From Rubrimonas sp036770645 (lineage in GTDB: Bacteria > Pseudomonadota > Alphaproteobacteria > Rhodobacterales > Rhodobacteraceae), in the NCBI GenBank assembly GCA_036770645.1, contig DAIPIU010000001.1, forward strand, positions 39,977 through 103,976: a stretch of 64,000 nt of DNA, read 5' to 3'. Position numbers and translations under genes: made by a program. The notes under the pieces were generated by a model. The model made no database searches and was not told the origin of the DNA. It saw only the letters and a list, made by a program, of their open reading frames with translations. Positions 16,700 through 25,007 of this stretch are shown piece after piece. Each line of letters begins with the position of its first letter. Positions within the stretch are counted from its first letter, which is position 1.

Positions 16700-18154
16700 A
16701 TGCAGTCGGGTGATCTCTCGGTCGTCCTGCCGGAACTGGTGATGGCGGCCGCCGCCATGGGCCTGCTGATGCTGGGCGCCTTCGGCGGCGAGGATCGGCG
16801 CGCGGGCCAGATCACCATGATCATGGCGGCGCTGATGGCGGCGCTGGGCCTGTCGATCGGCTTCGGCGGCGGCACGGTCGAGCGCGTGACCGCCTTCAAC
16901 GGGGCCTTCGTCAGCGACGGCTTCTCGCGCTTCGCCAAGACGCTGATCCTGCTTTCCTCCGCGGCGATGCTGGCGCTCAGCCAAGACTACCTCACCCGCC
17001 GCGGGTTGATGAAGTTCGAGTTTCCCGTACTGGTTGGCCTCGCCACGCTTGGCATGATGATGATGGTCTCCTCGGGCGACCTCATCGCGCTCTACATGGG
17101 GCTGGAACTGCAGTCGCTGGCGCTTTACGTCATCGCAGCGTTCCGGCGCGACAGTCCGCGCAGCACCGAGGCTGGACTGAAATACTTCGTGCTTGGGGCG
17201 CTCTCGTCGGGAATGCTGCTTTATGGTGCGTCGCTGGTCTATGGGTTCACCGGCTCCACAAAGTTCGCGGTGATCGCCGGCGTCGTGGCCGCCGAGGGCG
17301 TGGGCGTCGGCCTGCTGTTCGGCATGGCGTTCCTCTGCGCGGGACTGGCCTTCAAGATCTCGGCCGCGCCGTTCCACATGTGGACGCCCGACGTCTATGA
17401 GGGCTCGCCCACGCCGATGACCGCGTTCTTCGCGACCGCGCCGAAGGTCGCGGCGGGCGTGCTGTTCATGCGCGTGCTCTACGACGCCTTCGGCGATGCG
17501 GTCGAAAGCTGGCGGCAGATCATCGTGTTCATCGCGCTGATGTCGATGTTCTGGGGCTCGGTCGCGGCCATCGGCCAGACCAACCTCAAGCGCCTGATGG
17601 CCTATTCCTCGATCGGCCACATGGGCTACGCGCTGGTCGGCCTTGCGGCGGGCACCGAGGCGGGCGCGTCGTCGCTGCTGATCTATCTTGCGATCTATGT
17701 CGTGATGAACATCGGCGTCTTCGCCTACATCATGTGCATGGAACGCGACGGCCGACCCGTGGTGCAGATATCGGACCTCGCCGGCCTGTCGAAATCCGCC
17801 CCGGGGCACGCGGTGGCGCTGGCGGCCCTGATGTTCAGCCTGGCGGGCATTCCGCCATTGGCAGGCTTCTTCGCCAAATACTTCGTCTTCATCGCGGCCG
17901 TCGAGGCCGGGCTCGCGCCTTTGGCCGTCGCGGGGGCGGTGGCCAGCGTGATCGGGGCCTTCTATTATCTGCGCATCGTCAAGATCATGTATGTCGATGC
18001 TGAGGGCGAGGCGCTCGACCATCGCATGCCGCCGCTGCACACCGCGGCGCTGACGGTGTCGGCGCTGCTGATGGGCGTGGGCTGGCTGCCGCTGTTCGGC
18101 GGTTTCGGCGTCACCGCCATGTCCGAGGCGGCGGCGCAGGCCCTGATGCGCTGA
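16700..18154 (+). CDS. nuoN: NADH-quinone oxidoreductase subunit N
   Basis: Third antiporter-like subunit (484 aa; ND2 type) and last gene of the complex I set. Signatures include LYMGLELQSLALYVIAAF, GLKYFVLGALSSGMLLYG, FKISAAPFHMWTPDVYEG and NLKRLMAYSSIGHMGYAL. Length is normal. The start follows GGGAGAGCGGGCG. The gene ends 3 nt before birA, so transcription very likely continues into birA, coaX and rnj, a gene order common in Rhodobacterales. Confidence 0.97.
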   Translation: MQSGDLSVVLPELVMAAAAMGLLMLGAFGGEDRRAGQITMIMAALMAALGLSIGFGGGTVERVTAFNGAFVSDGFSRFAKTLILLSSAAMLALSQDYLTRRGLMKFEFPVLVGLATLGMMMMVSSGDLIALYMGLELQSLALYVIAAFRRDSPRSTEAGLKYFVLGALSSGMLLYGASLVYGFTGSTKFAVIAGVVAAEGVGVGLLFGMAFLCAGLAFKISAAPFHMWTPDVYEGSPTPMTAFFATAPKVAAGVLFMRVLYDAFGDAVESWRQIIVFIALMSMFWGSVAAIGQTNLKRLMAYSSIGHMGYALVGLAAGTEAGASSLLIYLAIYVVMNIGVFAYIMCMERDGRPVVQISDLAGLSKSAPGHAVALAALMFSLAGIPPLAGFFAKYFVFIAAVEAGLAPLAVAGAVASVIGAFYYLRIVKIMYVDAEGEALDHRMPPLHTAALTVSALLMGVGWLPLFGGFGVTAMSEAAAQALMR

Positions 18155-18157
18155 CGC

Positions 18158-18898
18158 ATGGCGTGGCCCGTCGGCTTCGGCCGCATCATCCTCGAAGAGG
18201 TCGACAGCACCAACGAGGAGGCGCGGCGCCGGCTTGCCGGCGGGACGGAAGCCCCCTTCTGGGTCATGGCGCGGCGGCAGGTGCAGGGGCGCGGGCGGCG
18301 GGGACGAAGCTGGGACGGCCCTGCGGGCAACCTCGCCGCCACCTGCGCCCTCCGCCCCGCGGGCGGGCCTGCCTCGGCGGCGCTGCTGTCCTTCGCCGCC
18401 TGCCTGTCCGTCGCCGAACTGTTCGAGACGGTCGCGCCCGGGGCCGAGATCACCTTGAAATGGCCCAACGACGCACTGCTGAACGGGCGCAAGGCGGCCG
18501 GCGTGCTGCTGGAGAGCGCGGGCGCCGCGGGCCGCGTGGACTGGCTGGCGGTCGGTGTCGGAGTGAACCTCGCCCATCATCCGGCGGCGGCAGAGGGGGC
18601 CTGGCCAGCGACATCGGTGGCGGCCGAGGCTGGCCGGGCGCCGGCGCCAGAGGATGCGCTGGCGCTGCTGGCCGAACGCTTCGCGCACTGGTCGGGGCGC
18701 CTCGCCGCGGAGGGCTTTGCGCCCCTGCGCGACGCATGGCTTGCACGGGCGGCGCGGCTGGGCCAGAAGATCGTGGCGCGGTTGCCGCGCGAGACCGTCG
18801 AGGGCGTGTTCGCCGACCTCGGGCCGGACGGGGCGCTGGCGCTGTCGACCCCCTCCGGCACGCGGCGCATCCAGGCAGCCGACGTGTTCTTTGCCTGA
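18158..18898 (+). CDS. birA: Biotin--[acetyl-CoA carboxylase] ligase (monofunctional)
   Basis: Joins biotin, via biotinyl-AMP, to carrier proteins such as AccB. The 246-aa protein has the catalytic part only: GRGRRGRSW (44-52) is the biotin/AMP loop, KWPND (101-105) contains the catalytic lysine, and VDWLAVGVGVN lies near 127-137, followed by a C-terminal SH3-like domain. There is no N-terminal winged helix, so it cannot act as a DNA-binding repressor as in E. coli. It is linked to nuoN by a 3-nt gap. Confidence 0.92.
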   Translation: MAWPVGFGRIILEEVDSTNEEARRRLAGGTEAPFWVMARRQVQGRGRRGRSWDGPAGNLAATCALRPAGGPASAALLSFAACLSVAELFETVAPGAEITLKWPNDALLNGRKAAGVLLESAGAAGRVDWLAVGVGVNLAHHPAAAEGAWPATSVAAEAGRAPAPEDALALLAERFAHWSGRLAAEGFAPLRDAWLARAARLGQKIVARLPRETVEGVFADLGPDGALALSTPSGTRRIQAADVFFA

Positions 18899-18926
18899 CA
18901 TCCGTCCGGCCTGTTCGGGAGCCCCC

Positions 18927-19706
18927 ATGCTGCTCGCCATCGACGTGGGCAACACCAACACGGTCTTCGCGCTGCATGACGGCGACCGCTTCGTCGCGGA
19001 ATGGCGCTGCAAGACCGATGGGGCCCGCACCGCCGACGAGTATTTCGTCTGGTTGCGCCAGCTGATGGATTTCCAGAATATCGGCGTGCGCGCGGTGCGC
19101 AGCGCGATCTGCTCGTCTGTCGCGCCCAAGACCGTGTTCAACATCAAGAAGCTGTGCGAGACCTATTTCGGCTGCACGCCGCTGTTCGTTGGCGGACCGC
19201 ATGTCAGGCTGCCGGTCGAGATCCGGGTCGATGCGCCGCAGGAGGTCGGGGCCGACCGCATCGTGAACACGGTGGCGGCCTTCGCGAGCTACGGTCCAAA
19301 TCTTGTCGTGATCGATTTCGGCACGGCGACGACCTTCGACGTCGTCGACGAGGACGGGGCCTATGCCGGCGGCGTGATCGCGCCCGGGGTGAACCTGTCG
19401 CTCGAGGCGCTGCACCGCGCCGCCGCCCGCCTGCCCAACATCGACGTCGCCCGGCCCGAGCGCGTCGTCGGCAAGGATACCCTGTCCTGCATGCGCTCCG
19501 GCGCCTACTGGGGCTATGTCGCGTTGATCGAGGGGCTCTGCGCCCGAATCGAGAAGGAGCGCGGCCTGCCCATGACGGTGATCGCGACCGGCGGCCTGTC
19601 GGCCCTCTTCGCGAAAAGCACCGATGCGATCCGTCATGTCGACCCCGATCTCACGATGCGGGGACTGGTCCACATTCATGCGCTGAACGCCGGCGCAAAA
19701 GGATAA
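18927..19706 (+). CDS. coaX: Type III pantothenate kinase
   Basis: First step of coenzyme A synthesis: ATP plus pantothenate gives 4'-phosphopantothenate. The 259-aa protein has the ASKHA-fold motifs of CoaX: DVGNTNTVFAL near the N-terminus (phosphate 1), APQEVGADRIVN in the middle, DFGTATTFDVV (phosphate 2) and GGVIAPGVNLS (pantothenate contact). The ATG at 18927 is chosen because it gives the standard MLLAIDVGNTNT start. It lies 28 nt after birA; the two share the nuo-distal part of the operon. Confidence 0.95.
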   Translation: MLLAIDVGNTNTVFALHDGDRFVAEWRCKTDGARTADEYFVWLRQLMDFQNIGVRAVRSAICSSVAPKTVFNIKKLCETYFGCTPLFVGGPHVRLPVEIRVDAPQEVGADRIVNTVAAFASYGPNLVVIDFGTATTFDVVDEDGAYAGGVIAPGVNLSLEALHRAAARLPNIDVARPERVVGKDTLSCMRSGAYWGYVALIEGLCARIEKERGLPMTVIATGGLSALFAKSTDAIRHVDPDLTMRGLVHIHALNAGAKG

Positions 19707-19709
19707 TCG

Positions 19710-21380
19710 ATGGCCGACACCGCGACGCTGGTCTACGCCCCCCTCGGTGGGGCGGGCGAGATCGGCATGAACATGTATCTCTACGGCTATGGACCGGCGA
19801 AATCGCGCCGTTGGATCATGGTCGACTGCGGCATCGGCTTCGGCGACATGGAGACCGCGCCGGGCGTCGACCTGATCGTGCCCGACATCGGCTTCGTGCT
19901 GCGCAACCGCGACCGGTTCGACGGCATCTTCATCACTCACGCCCATGAGGATCACGTGGGCGCGGTCGGCCGCCTGCATTCGCGGCTGAAGCTGCCGGTC
20001 TATGCGACGCGCTTCACGGCCGAGATCGCGCGGCGCAAACTGATCGACGAGGGGGCGTCGCCCAAGGTCGTGAAGCTGTGCGTGCCCGGAGAGCCGGTGC
20101 AGGCGGGGCCGTTCTCGGTCGAGTTCATCCCCGTCACGCACTCGACGCTCGAACCGATGGCGCTGGCGATCCGAACGCCCGCCGGCCTGATCGTGCACAC
20201 CGGCGACTTCAAGCTCGACGGCGACCCGGTGATCGGCGCGCCGGCCTCGCTCGCGCGGTTCGAGGAGCTGGGCCGCGAGGGCGTGCTGGCCATGGCCTGC
20301 GATTCGACCAATGTCTTCACGCCTGGCGCCACGCCCAGCGAAGGCGCATTGCGCCCCCATCTCGCGCGCGTGATCGCCGGCTGCGAGGGGGCGGTCGCAG
20401 CCACGAGCTTCGCCTCGAACGTCGTCCGGCTCAAGACGCTGGCCGAGGCGGCGGTCGAGAACGAGCGCGTCGTGGTGGTCGCCGGGCGCGCCATGCGTCG
20501 GATGATCGAGGCGGCGGTCGAGACCGGGCTGCTGAGCGATTTCCCGACCACAATTCCCGAGGACCGCGCCGGCGACATTCCCGCGCGCAACCTGTTCTAC
20601 CTCGTGACCGGATCGCAGGGCGAACACCGCGCGGCGCTGGCGCGGATCGCGGCCGGGTCGCACCCCACCGTGGGGCTGTCGGCCGGGGACACGGTGCTGT
20701 TCTCGTCGCGGACCATCCCCGGCAATGACGCCGAGATCCACCGGCTCTACAACCGCCTGAGCGTGAAGGGGATCCGGGTCGTCGATGCCGACTCGGACCT
20801 GATCCATGCCTCCGGCCACGCCTATCGCGACGAGCTGGCCCGGATGTGGGATGCGGTGAAGCCGCGGATCGGCCTGCCCATGCATGGCGAGCACCGCCAC
20901 CTGGTCGAGCACGCGGCCAGCGCGATGCGCTGGGGGGCGGCCCGTGCGGTTGTCGCCGTGAACGGGCAGGTTGTGGCGCTGGACGGCAATGACCCCCGCG
21001 TCGTGGACGAGGTCCAGTCGGGCCGCGTCTATCTCGACGGCGATGTCTATGTCGGGGCGATGGACGGCGTGGTGCGCGACCGGCTCAAGCTGGCGCGGCA
21101 GGGCCATGTCGTGGTGGCGCTGGTGGTCGACGAGGATGGCGACCTGATCGCGGATCCCGACGTGCGCGTTGTCGGGGCCCCCGACAACGATGCACTGCCG
21201 CTCTCCGATCTCATCGCGACCGAGGTCGACCGTGCGATGGACCGCGCCGGGGGCAAGGAGAAGGCCACCGACGCCGGCGTCGAGGCGCTGGTGACGCGAG
21301 TCGCCCGCAAGCTGTGCATGGATCGCTGGGGGAAGAAGCCCGTGGCGACCGTCATCGTCACGCGGCTCGAGGACGAATAG
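19710..21380 (+). CDS. rnj: Ribonuclease J
   Basis: Metallo-beta-lactamase/beta-CASP ribonuclease (556 aa) with endo- and 5'-3' exonuclease activity in RNA maturation and decay. The zinc motif HAHEDH (77-82) supplies H77, H79, D81 and H82. Further family motifs are THSTLEPMALAIRTPAG, VHTGDFKLD, DSTNVFTPG and ASGHAYRDEL. The beta-CASP insert lies in the middle and a C-terminal domain follows (about 445-556). It starts 3 nt after coaX and is the last gene of the cluster, ending before a strong hairpin at 21393-21416. Confidence 0.95.
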   Translation: MADTATLVYAPLGGAGEIGMNMYLYGYGPAKSRRWIMVDCGIGFGDMETAPGVDLIVPDIGFVLRNRDRFDGIFITHAHEDHVGAVGRLHSRLKLPVYATRFTAEIARRKLIDEGASPKVVKLCVPGEPVQAGPFSVEFIPVTHSTLEPMALAIRTPAGLIVHTGDFKLDGDPVIGAPASLARFEELGREGVLAMACDSTNVFTPGATPSEGALRPHLARVIAGCEGAVAATSFASNVVRLKTLAEAAVENERVVVVAGRAMRRMIEAAVETGLLSDFPTTIPEDRAGDIPARNLFYLVTGSQGEHRAALARIAAGSHPTVGLSAGDTVLFSSRTIPGNDAEIHRLYNRLSVKGIRVVDADSDLIHASGHAYRDELARMWDAVKPRIGLPMHGEHRHLVEHAASAMRWGAARAVVAVNGQVVALDGNDPRVVDEVQSGRVYLDGDVYVGAMDGVVRDRLKLARQGHVVVALVVDEDGDLIADPDVRVVGAPDNDALPLSDLIATEVDRAMDRAGGKEKATDAGVEALVTRVARKLCMDRWGKKPVATVIVTRLEDE

Positions 21381-21392
21381 GCGCGGGATGGC

Positions 21393-21416
21393 GACGCGCC
21401 CGCTGTCGGGCGCGTC
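21393..21416. terminator. Hairpin between convergent rnj and the DEAD-box helicase gene
   Basis: A perfect 10-bp inverted repeat (GACGCGCCCG / CGGGCGCGTC) around a 4-nt loop lies between the stops of two convergent genes, so it can act in both directions. There is no clear T-run on either side, so rho-independent strength is uncertain. Confidence 0.6.
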
Positions 21417-21425
21417 CGTCGCGGC

Positions 21426-22925
21426 TCACGCCGCCTCGTCGGCCTCGTCCACGGCGCTGCGGCGGATCAGCTTCTTGATCGGCACCACCTGAAGCAGGAA
21501 GGCCGGCACATGATCGCCGAGCCCGATCACCGGTTCATCGCGGCGGCCGCCGCGTGCGCGATCCTCGCGGGGGCGATCCTCGCGACGAGGGGAAGCCTCG
21601 CGGCGTTGGGGCGTCTCGCGCGGAGCCTCGGAAACGGGTTCCGGTCGCGATTCGCCAGTCCGGTCGGTCCGCGGGCGCTCGTCACGGGCGCGCGGCTCCC
21701 GGTTGCGCTCCGGCCGCGGCCGCTCGTCGCGCGGGGCCTCCTCGCGCCGCGGCGCCGCCCCCTCCTCCTCGGCGCGGGCACCGCCCGGCAGGTCCATCGC
21801 CCCGATCGGCGCGCCGATCAGTTTCTCGATCTTCTCGAGGTGCTTGTCCTCGTGCGGCAGGCAGATGGTCAGCGCCGCGCCCTCGCGCCCGGCGCGGCCG
21901 GTGCGGCCGATGCGATGCACGTAATCCTCGGCGTGGATCGGCACGTCGAAATTCACGACATGGCTCACGCCCGGGATGTCGAGCCCGCGCGCCGCGACGT
22001 CCGACGCGACAAGAACCTTGATCGTGCCGTCGCGGAAACCGTCGAGCGTCGCCGTGCGCACGGACTGGTCGAGATCGCCGTGCAGCGCCCCTGCTTCGAA
22101 GCCGGCCTTCTGGAGGCTCTTGAACACGGCCCCGATGTCGCGCTTGCGGTTGCAGAACACGATGGCGTTGCGGAACGCCGCGCCCTCGGCGCGCAGGACG
22201 GTGCGCAGAAGGTCGCGCTTCTCGCGGTCCGCGTCCTCCTTGCGGGCGGGCTTGAGCCGCAGCACGCGCTGGCTGACCGTCGAGGCGGTCGACGAGGCGC
22301 GGGCGACCTCGACCCGCACCGGATTGTGCAGGAACTCCTCGGTCAGCCGCGTGATCTCCGGCGGCATGGTCGCCGAGAAGAACAGGGTCTGCCGCGTGAA
22401 GGGCGTGAGCTTGAAGATGCGCTCGATGTCGGGGATGAAGCCCATGTCGAGCATGCGGTCGGCTTCGTCGACCACCATGATCTCGATTCCCGACATCATC
22501 AGCTTGCCGCGTTCGAAATGGTCGAGCAGGCGACCAGGCGTGGCGATCAGAACGTCCACGCCACGGTCGATCAGCTTGTCCTGGTCGTTGAAGCTGGTGC
22601 CGCCGATCAACAGCGCCTTGGTGAGCTTGACGTATTTTCCGTAGGTATCGAAGTTCTCGGCCACCTGCGCTGCCAGTTCGCGCGTCGGGCAGAGGATCAG
22701 CGATCGCGGCATGCGCGCCCGGGCACGACCCTTGTTGAGAACGGTGATCATCGGCAACGTGAACGAAGCGGTCTTGCCGGTCCCCGTCTGGGCGATTCCG
22801 AGCACGTCGCGGGCCGCGAGGGCGTGCGGAATGGCTTGCGCCTGGATGGGGGTGGGCACCGTGTAGCCCGTTTCGGTGACGGCTCGCAGCACGTCGGGGT
22901 CGAGACCCAGTTCGTCGAACATCAT
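21426..22925 (-). CDS. DEAD-box ATP-dependent RNA helicase, RhlE-like
   Basis: RNA helicase (499 aa). Motifs visible in order: Q-motif region YTVPTPIQ (21-28), motif I AQTGTGKT (45-52), PTRELAAQ (Ia), VDEADRMLDMG (II), SATMP (III), ARGLDIPGVSHVVNFD (V) and HRIGRTGRAG (VI). The tail after about residue 375 is a long, highly charged Arg/Glu/Pro-rich region of the RhlE kind, probably disordered and RNA-binding. Two ATGs in tandem (22925, 22922) are both possible starts. Likely roles are ribosome assembly or mRNA decay; it is convergent with rnj, another RNA-decay gene. Confidence 0.93.
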   Translation of the reverse strand: MMFDELGLDPDVLRAVTETGYTVPTPIQAQAIPHALAARDVLGIAQTGTGKTASFTLPMITVLNKGRARARMPRSLILCPTRELAAQVAENFDTYGKYVKLTKALLIGGTSFNDQDKLIDRGVDVLIATPGRLLDHFERGKLMMSGIEIMVVDEADRMLDMGFIPDIERIFKLTPFTRQTLFFSATMPPEITRLTEEFLHNPVRVEVARASSTASTVSQRVLRLKPARKEDADREKRDLLRTVLRAEGAAFRNAIVFCNRKRDIGAVFKSLQKAGFEAGALHGDLDQSVRTATLDGFRDGTIKVLVASDVAARGLDIPGVSHVVNFDVPIHAEDYVHRIGRTGRAGREGAALTICLPHEDKHLEKIEKLIGAPIGAMDLPGGARAEEEGAAPRREEAPRDERPRPERNREPRARDERPRTDRTGESRPEPVSEAPRETPQRREASPRREDRPREDRARGGRRDEPVIGLGDHVPAFLLQVVPIKKLIRRSAVDEADEAA

Positions 22926-23052
22926 GAGGGTGGCGCGCAGCCTTCCGGTTGTGGTTTGTCAAGAGTTCCAGCGACGCGAATGTCGCCGAGTCCGGCGGAA
23001 ACTGTCGGAAAACAGCTTCAAAGTCAACCGCAGCACGGTCGACGGACAGGAC

Positions 23053-23138
23053 TGGTGGAGGGGGCTGGATTCGAACCAGCGAACCGTTACCGGGACGGAT
23101 TTACAGTCCGTTGCATTTGACCGCTCTGCCACCCCTCC
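23053..23138 (-). tRNA. tRNA-Tyr (anticodon GTA)
   Basis: Read on the minus strand, the 5' acceptor strand GGAGGGG (23138-23132) pairs with CCCCTCC (23063-23057), followed by discriminator A and an encoded CCA. The anticodon loop CTGTAAA gives anticodon GTA (complement at 23102-23104), and the T-loop GGTTCGAATCC is standard. The 86-nt length comes from the long variable arm expected of type II tRNA-Tyr. Confidence 0.96.
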
Positions 23139-23154
23139 GAGGGCGTGTGGCGCG

Positions 23155-23184
23155 CTTTGTGGTCGGCGGCGTGGCGCCTGTCAA
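23155..23184 (-). promoter_or_regulatory. Candidate sigma-70 promoter of tRNA-Tyr
   Basis: On the minus strand a perfect -35 TTGACA (23184-23179) is followed after 18 nt by ACAAAG (23160-23155), a weak -10. This would start transcription about 10 nt before the mature tRNA end. The -35 overlaps the stop codon of the upstream HugZ-like gene. Confidence 0.45.
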
Positions 23185-23957
23185 TGGCCTGCGGCACCGC
23201 CCGGCGCCCTGCGTGCCAGCGCAACGAGCGCCGCGCGCAGCGACCCCGCGTCGTCGACCGGTGCGGTGAAATCGAGACGCCGCACCTCGTCGCCCAGCGC
23301 CAGGTCGGCGCCGTCCGGGTCGACGCCGGTCAGCCGCCACGCCCCCGCCGCGGCCCCGCACAGCCGCGCGTAATGCGCCACGGCCTCGGCGTGGTCGGCA
23401 TTCATGCGGGCCACGGCTTCGGCCTCCGCGTCGGCGAGCCCGTCGGCAGCGCGGCGCGGCGCGAGGTCGGCGGCATCGAGCGCATGGGCCTTGCCGAACC
23501 CGCCGTTGAAGTCGGCGCCGGCGATCCGCAGCCGCCAGAAGGCGAAATCGCCGAAATCGGCATAAAGCGCCGCCTTGGGGTGGCGGGCGAGGAAGCGCCG
23601 GCGGGCGGCCGCGTCCTGCGGACTGCCGCGGTCCAGCCGCTGCGCCACGCAGCGCAGGCCGATGCGGGGATGGGCCAGCGGGTCGCCCTTGCCGGGCTCG
23701 CCCACCATGAGGCCGCAGCGCGGTTCGGCCTCGAGCGCGGCGAAATGCGCCGAGAGGCGCGAGGCGAGGAACACGGGCGAGCCGTCGACAAGCGTGGCGA
23801 GCGCGACGCGGCTGGCCGACGGCCAGCCATCGCCCGGCGCGGCCGTCGCCAGCGCCCCGTGACGTGCCAAGCGGATCAGGCGCTTGGCCTGATGCCGGAC
23901 CGTGTCGTCAACGGGGCGCAGGGCCTGTTCGCGCTCGATCATCTCTGTCCTTCCCAT
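23181..23957 (-). CDS. HugZ-like pyridoxamine 5'-phosphate oxidase-fold protein with DUF2470 domain
   Basis: A 258-aa two-domain protein. The N-terminal split-barrel (about 20-160) carries the family pattern: RHGALATAAPGDGWPSASRVAL, FLASRLSAHFAALEAEPRCGLM and a GDPLAHPR loop. The C-terminal DUF2470-type domain contains MNADHAEAVAHYARL. Related proteins bind haem or flavin and some take part in haem use (HugZ), but no haem uptake genes lie nearby, so the ligand is uncertain. Starts at 23957 or 23942 (MIEREQ) are both possible. It is divergent from cobD and upstream of tRNA-Tyr. Confidence 0.85.
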   Translation of the reverse strand: MGRTEMIEREQALRPVDDTVRHQAKRLIRLARHGALATAAPGDGWPSASRVALATLVDGSPVFLASRLSAHFAALEAEPRCGLMVGEPGKGDPLAHPRIGLRCVAQRLDRGSPQDAAARRRFLARHPKAALYADFGDFAFWRLRIAGADFNGGFGKAHALDAADLAPRRAADGLADAEAEAVARMNADHAEAVAHYARLCGAAAGAWRLTGVDPDGADLALGDEVRRLDFTAPVDDAGSLRAALVALARRAPGGAAGH

Positions 23958-24016
23958 CGTCGCGGCGCGACCCTACACCTGCGCTGCGGTTGCGAGAAGG
24001 CGGGGCGGGGCGCGCG

Positions 24017-24928
24017 ATGGCGGCGGTGTTTCTGGTGGGTGCGATGGCGCTCGACGCGGCGTTCGGCGAGCCGAGGGCGCTGTGGGATCGCTATCCGCAC
24101 CCCGCCGTCCTGATGGGGCGCGCGGTCGGTGCCCTGGACAGAATGCTGAACGTCGGAGGCAAGCAGCGGCTGAAGGGCGTGCTCGCTGTGGCGGTGCTCG
24201 CGGTCGGAGCGTGGACGCTCGGCGGGCTTGTCTCCTGGCTGCCCTTCGGCGGCCTGCTTGAGATGCTGGGGGCCGCCGTGCTGCTGGCGCACAAGAGCCT
24301 CATCGACCATCTGCGCGCCGTCGCCGAGGCGCTGCCGCGGGGCATCGACGAGGCCCGCGCGGCCGTCGGGCGGATCGTCGGGCGCGACACCGCGGCGCTC
24401 GACCGGCACGGCGTCGCCCGCGCCGCGATCGAGAGCGGGGCCGAAAGCTTCTGCGACGGGGTGGTGGCGCCGGCCTTCTGGTTCCTGCTGCTCGGCCTGC
24501 CGGGCGTGCTCGTCTACAAGGTCGTGAACACCGCCGACAGCATGATCGGCCACCGCACCGAGCGGCACGAGCAGTTCGGCTGGGCGGCGGCGCGGCTGGA
24601 TGACCTTCTCAACCTCGTGCCCGCGCGCCTGTCGGCCTTGCTGCTGTCGCTGGCGGCGCTGTCCTTCGAGCCGCTCGAGGCCGCGCAGTCGGAGGCGCGC
24701 CTTCACCCGTCGCCCAATGCCGGCTGGCCGGAGGCCGCGATGGCCCGGGCGCTCGATCTCGCGCTCTACGGACCGCGCAGCTACGGGGGCGACGTCGAAG
24801 AGGCGGAGTGGTTCAACCCCGACGGCCGCGCCGAGGCGACCGCCGCCGACATCGAGGCCGCCATCGCCCTGCTGTGGCGCGGCTGGGCGATCCTGCTGGC
24901 CGCGGCGGTCCTGCTGGCCGCGATCTGA
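24017..24928 (+). CDS. cobD: Adenosylcobinamide-phosphate synthase
   Basis: Integral membrane enzyme of cobalamin synthesis (303 aa; CobD/CbiB) that attaches the aminopropanol arm to adenosylcobyric acid. Family motifs: LDAAFGEPRALWDRYPHPAV, then ARAAIESGAESFCDGVVAPAFWF, VYKVVNTADSMIGHRTERHEQFGWAAARLDD and SPNAGWPEAAMA. Four to five hydrophobic segments fit the family. No other cobalamin genes are in this window and the 59-nt upstream gap is too short for a cobalamin riboswitch. In the naming used for aerobic bacteria this gene is cobD; in Salmonella it is cbiB. Confidence 0.93.
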   Translation: MAAVFLVGAMALDAAFGEPRALWDRYPHPAVLMGRAVGALDRMLNVGGKQRLKGVLAVAVLAVGAWTLGGLVSWLPFGGLLEMLGAAVLLAHKSLIDHLRAVAEALPRGIDEARAAVGRIVGRDTAALDRHGVARAAIESGAESFCDGVVAPAFWFLLLGLPGVLVYKVVNTADSMIGHRTERHEQFGWAAARLDDLLNLVPARLSALLLSLAALSFEPLEAAQSEARLHPSPNAGWPEAAMARALDLALYGPRSYGGDVEEAEWFNPDGRAEATAADIEAAIALLWRGWAILLAAAVLLAAI

Positions 24929-25007
24929 AGCCGCGGCGCGACGGTCGGGCGCGTTGCGGCGCCCGGTCGCGCGGGCCACACCGTCGACGACGCGAGGAGA
25001 GGGTCCG

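Noticed and set aside
13139..19147. A 2002-codon open frame on the minus strand opposite nuoL to coaX
   Set aside because: It is antisense to seven well-supported genes. Its product is a His/Arg/Asp/Gln-rich string typical of the reverse complement of GC-rich coding DNA, and it has no domain.
23958..24016. Cobalamin riboswitch before cobD
   Set aside because: The gap is only 59 nt and contains no recognisable B12-box, so it is too short for the aptamer.
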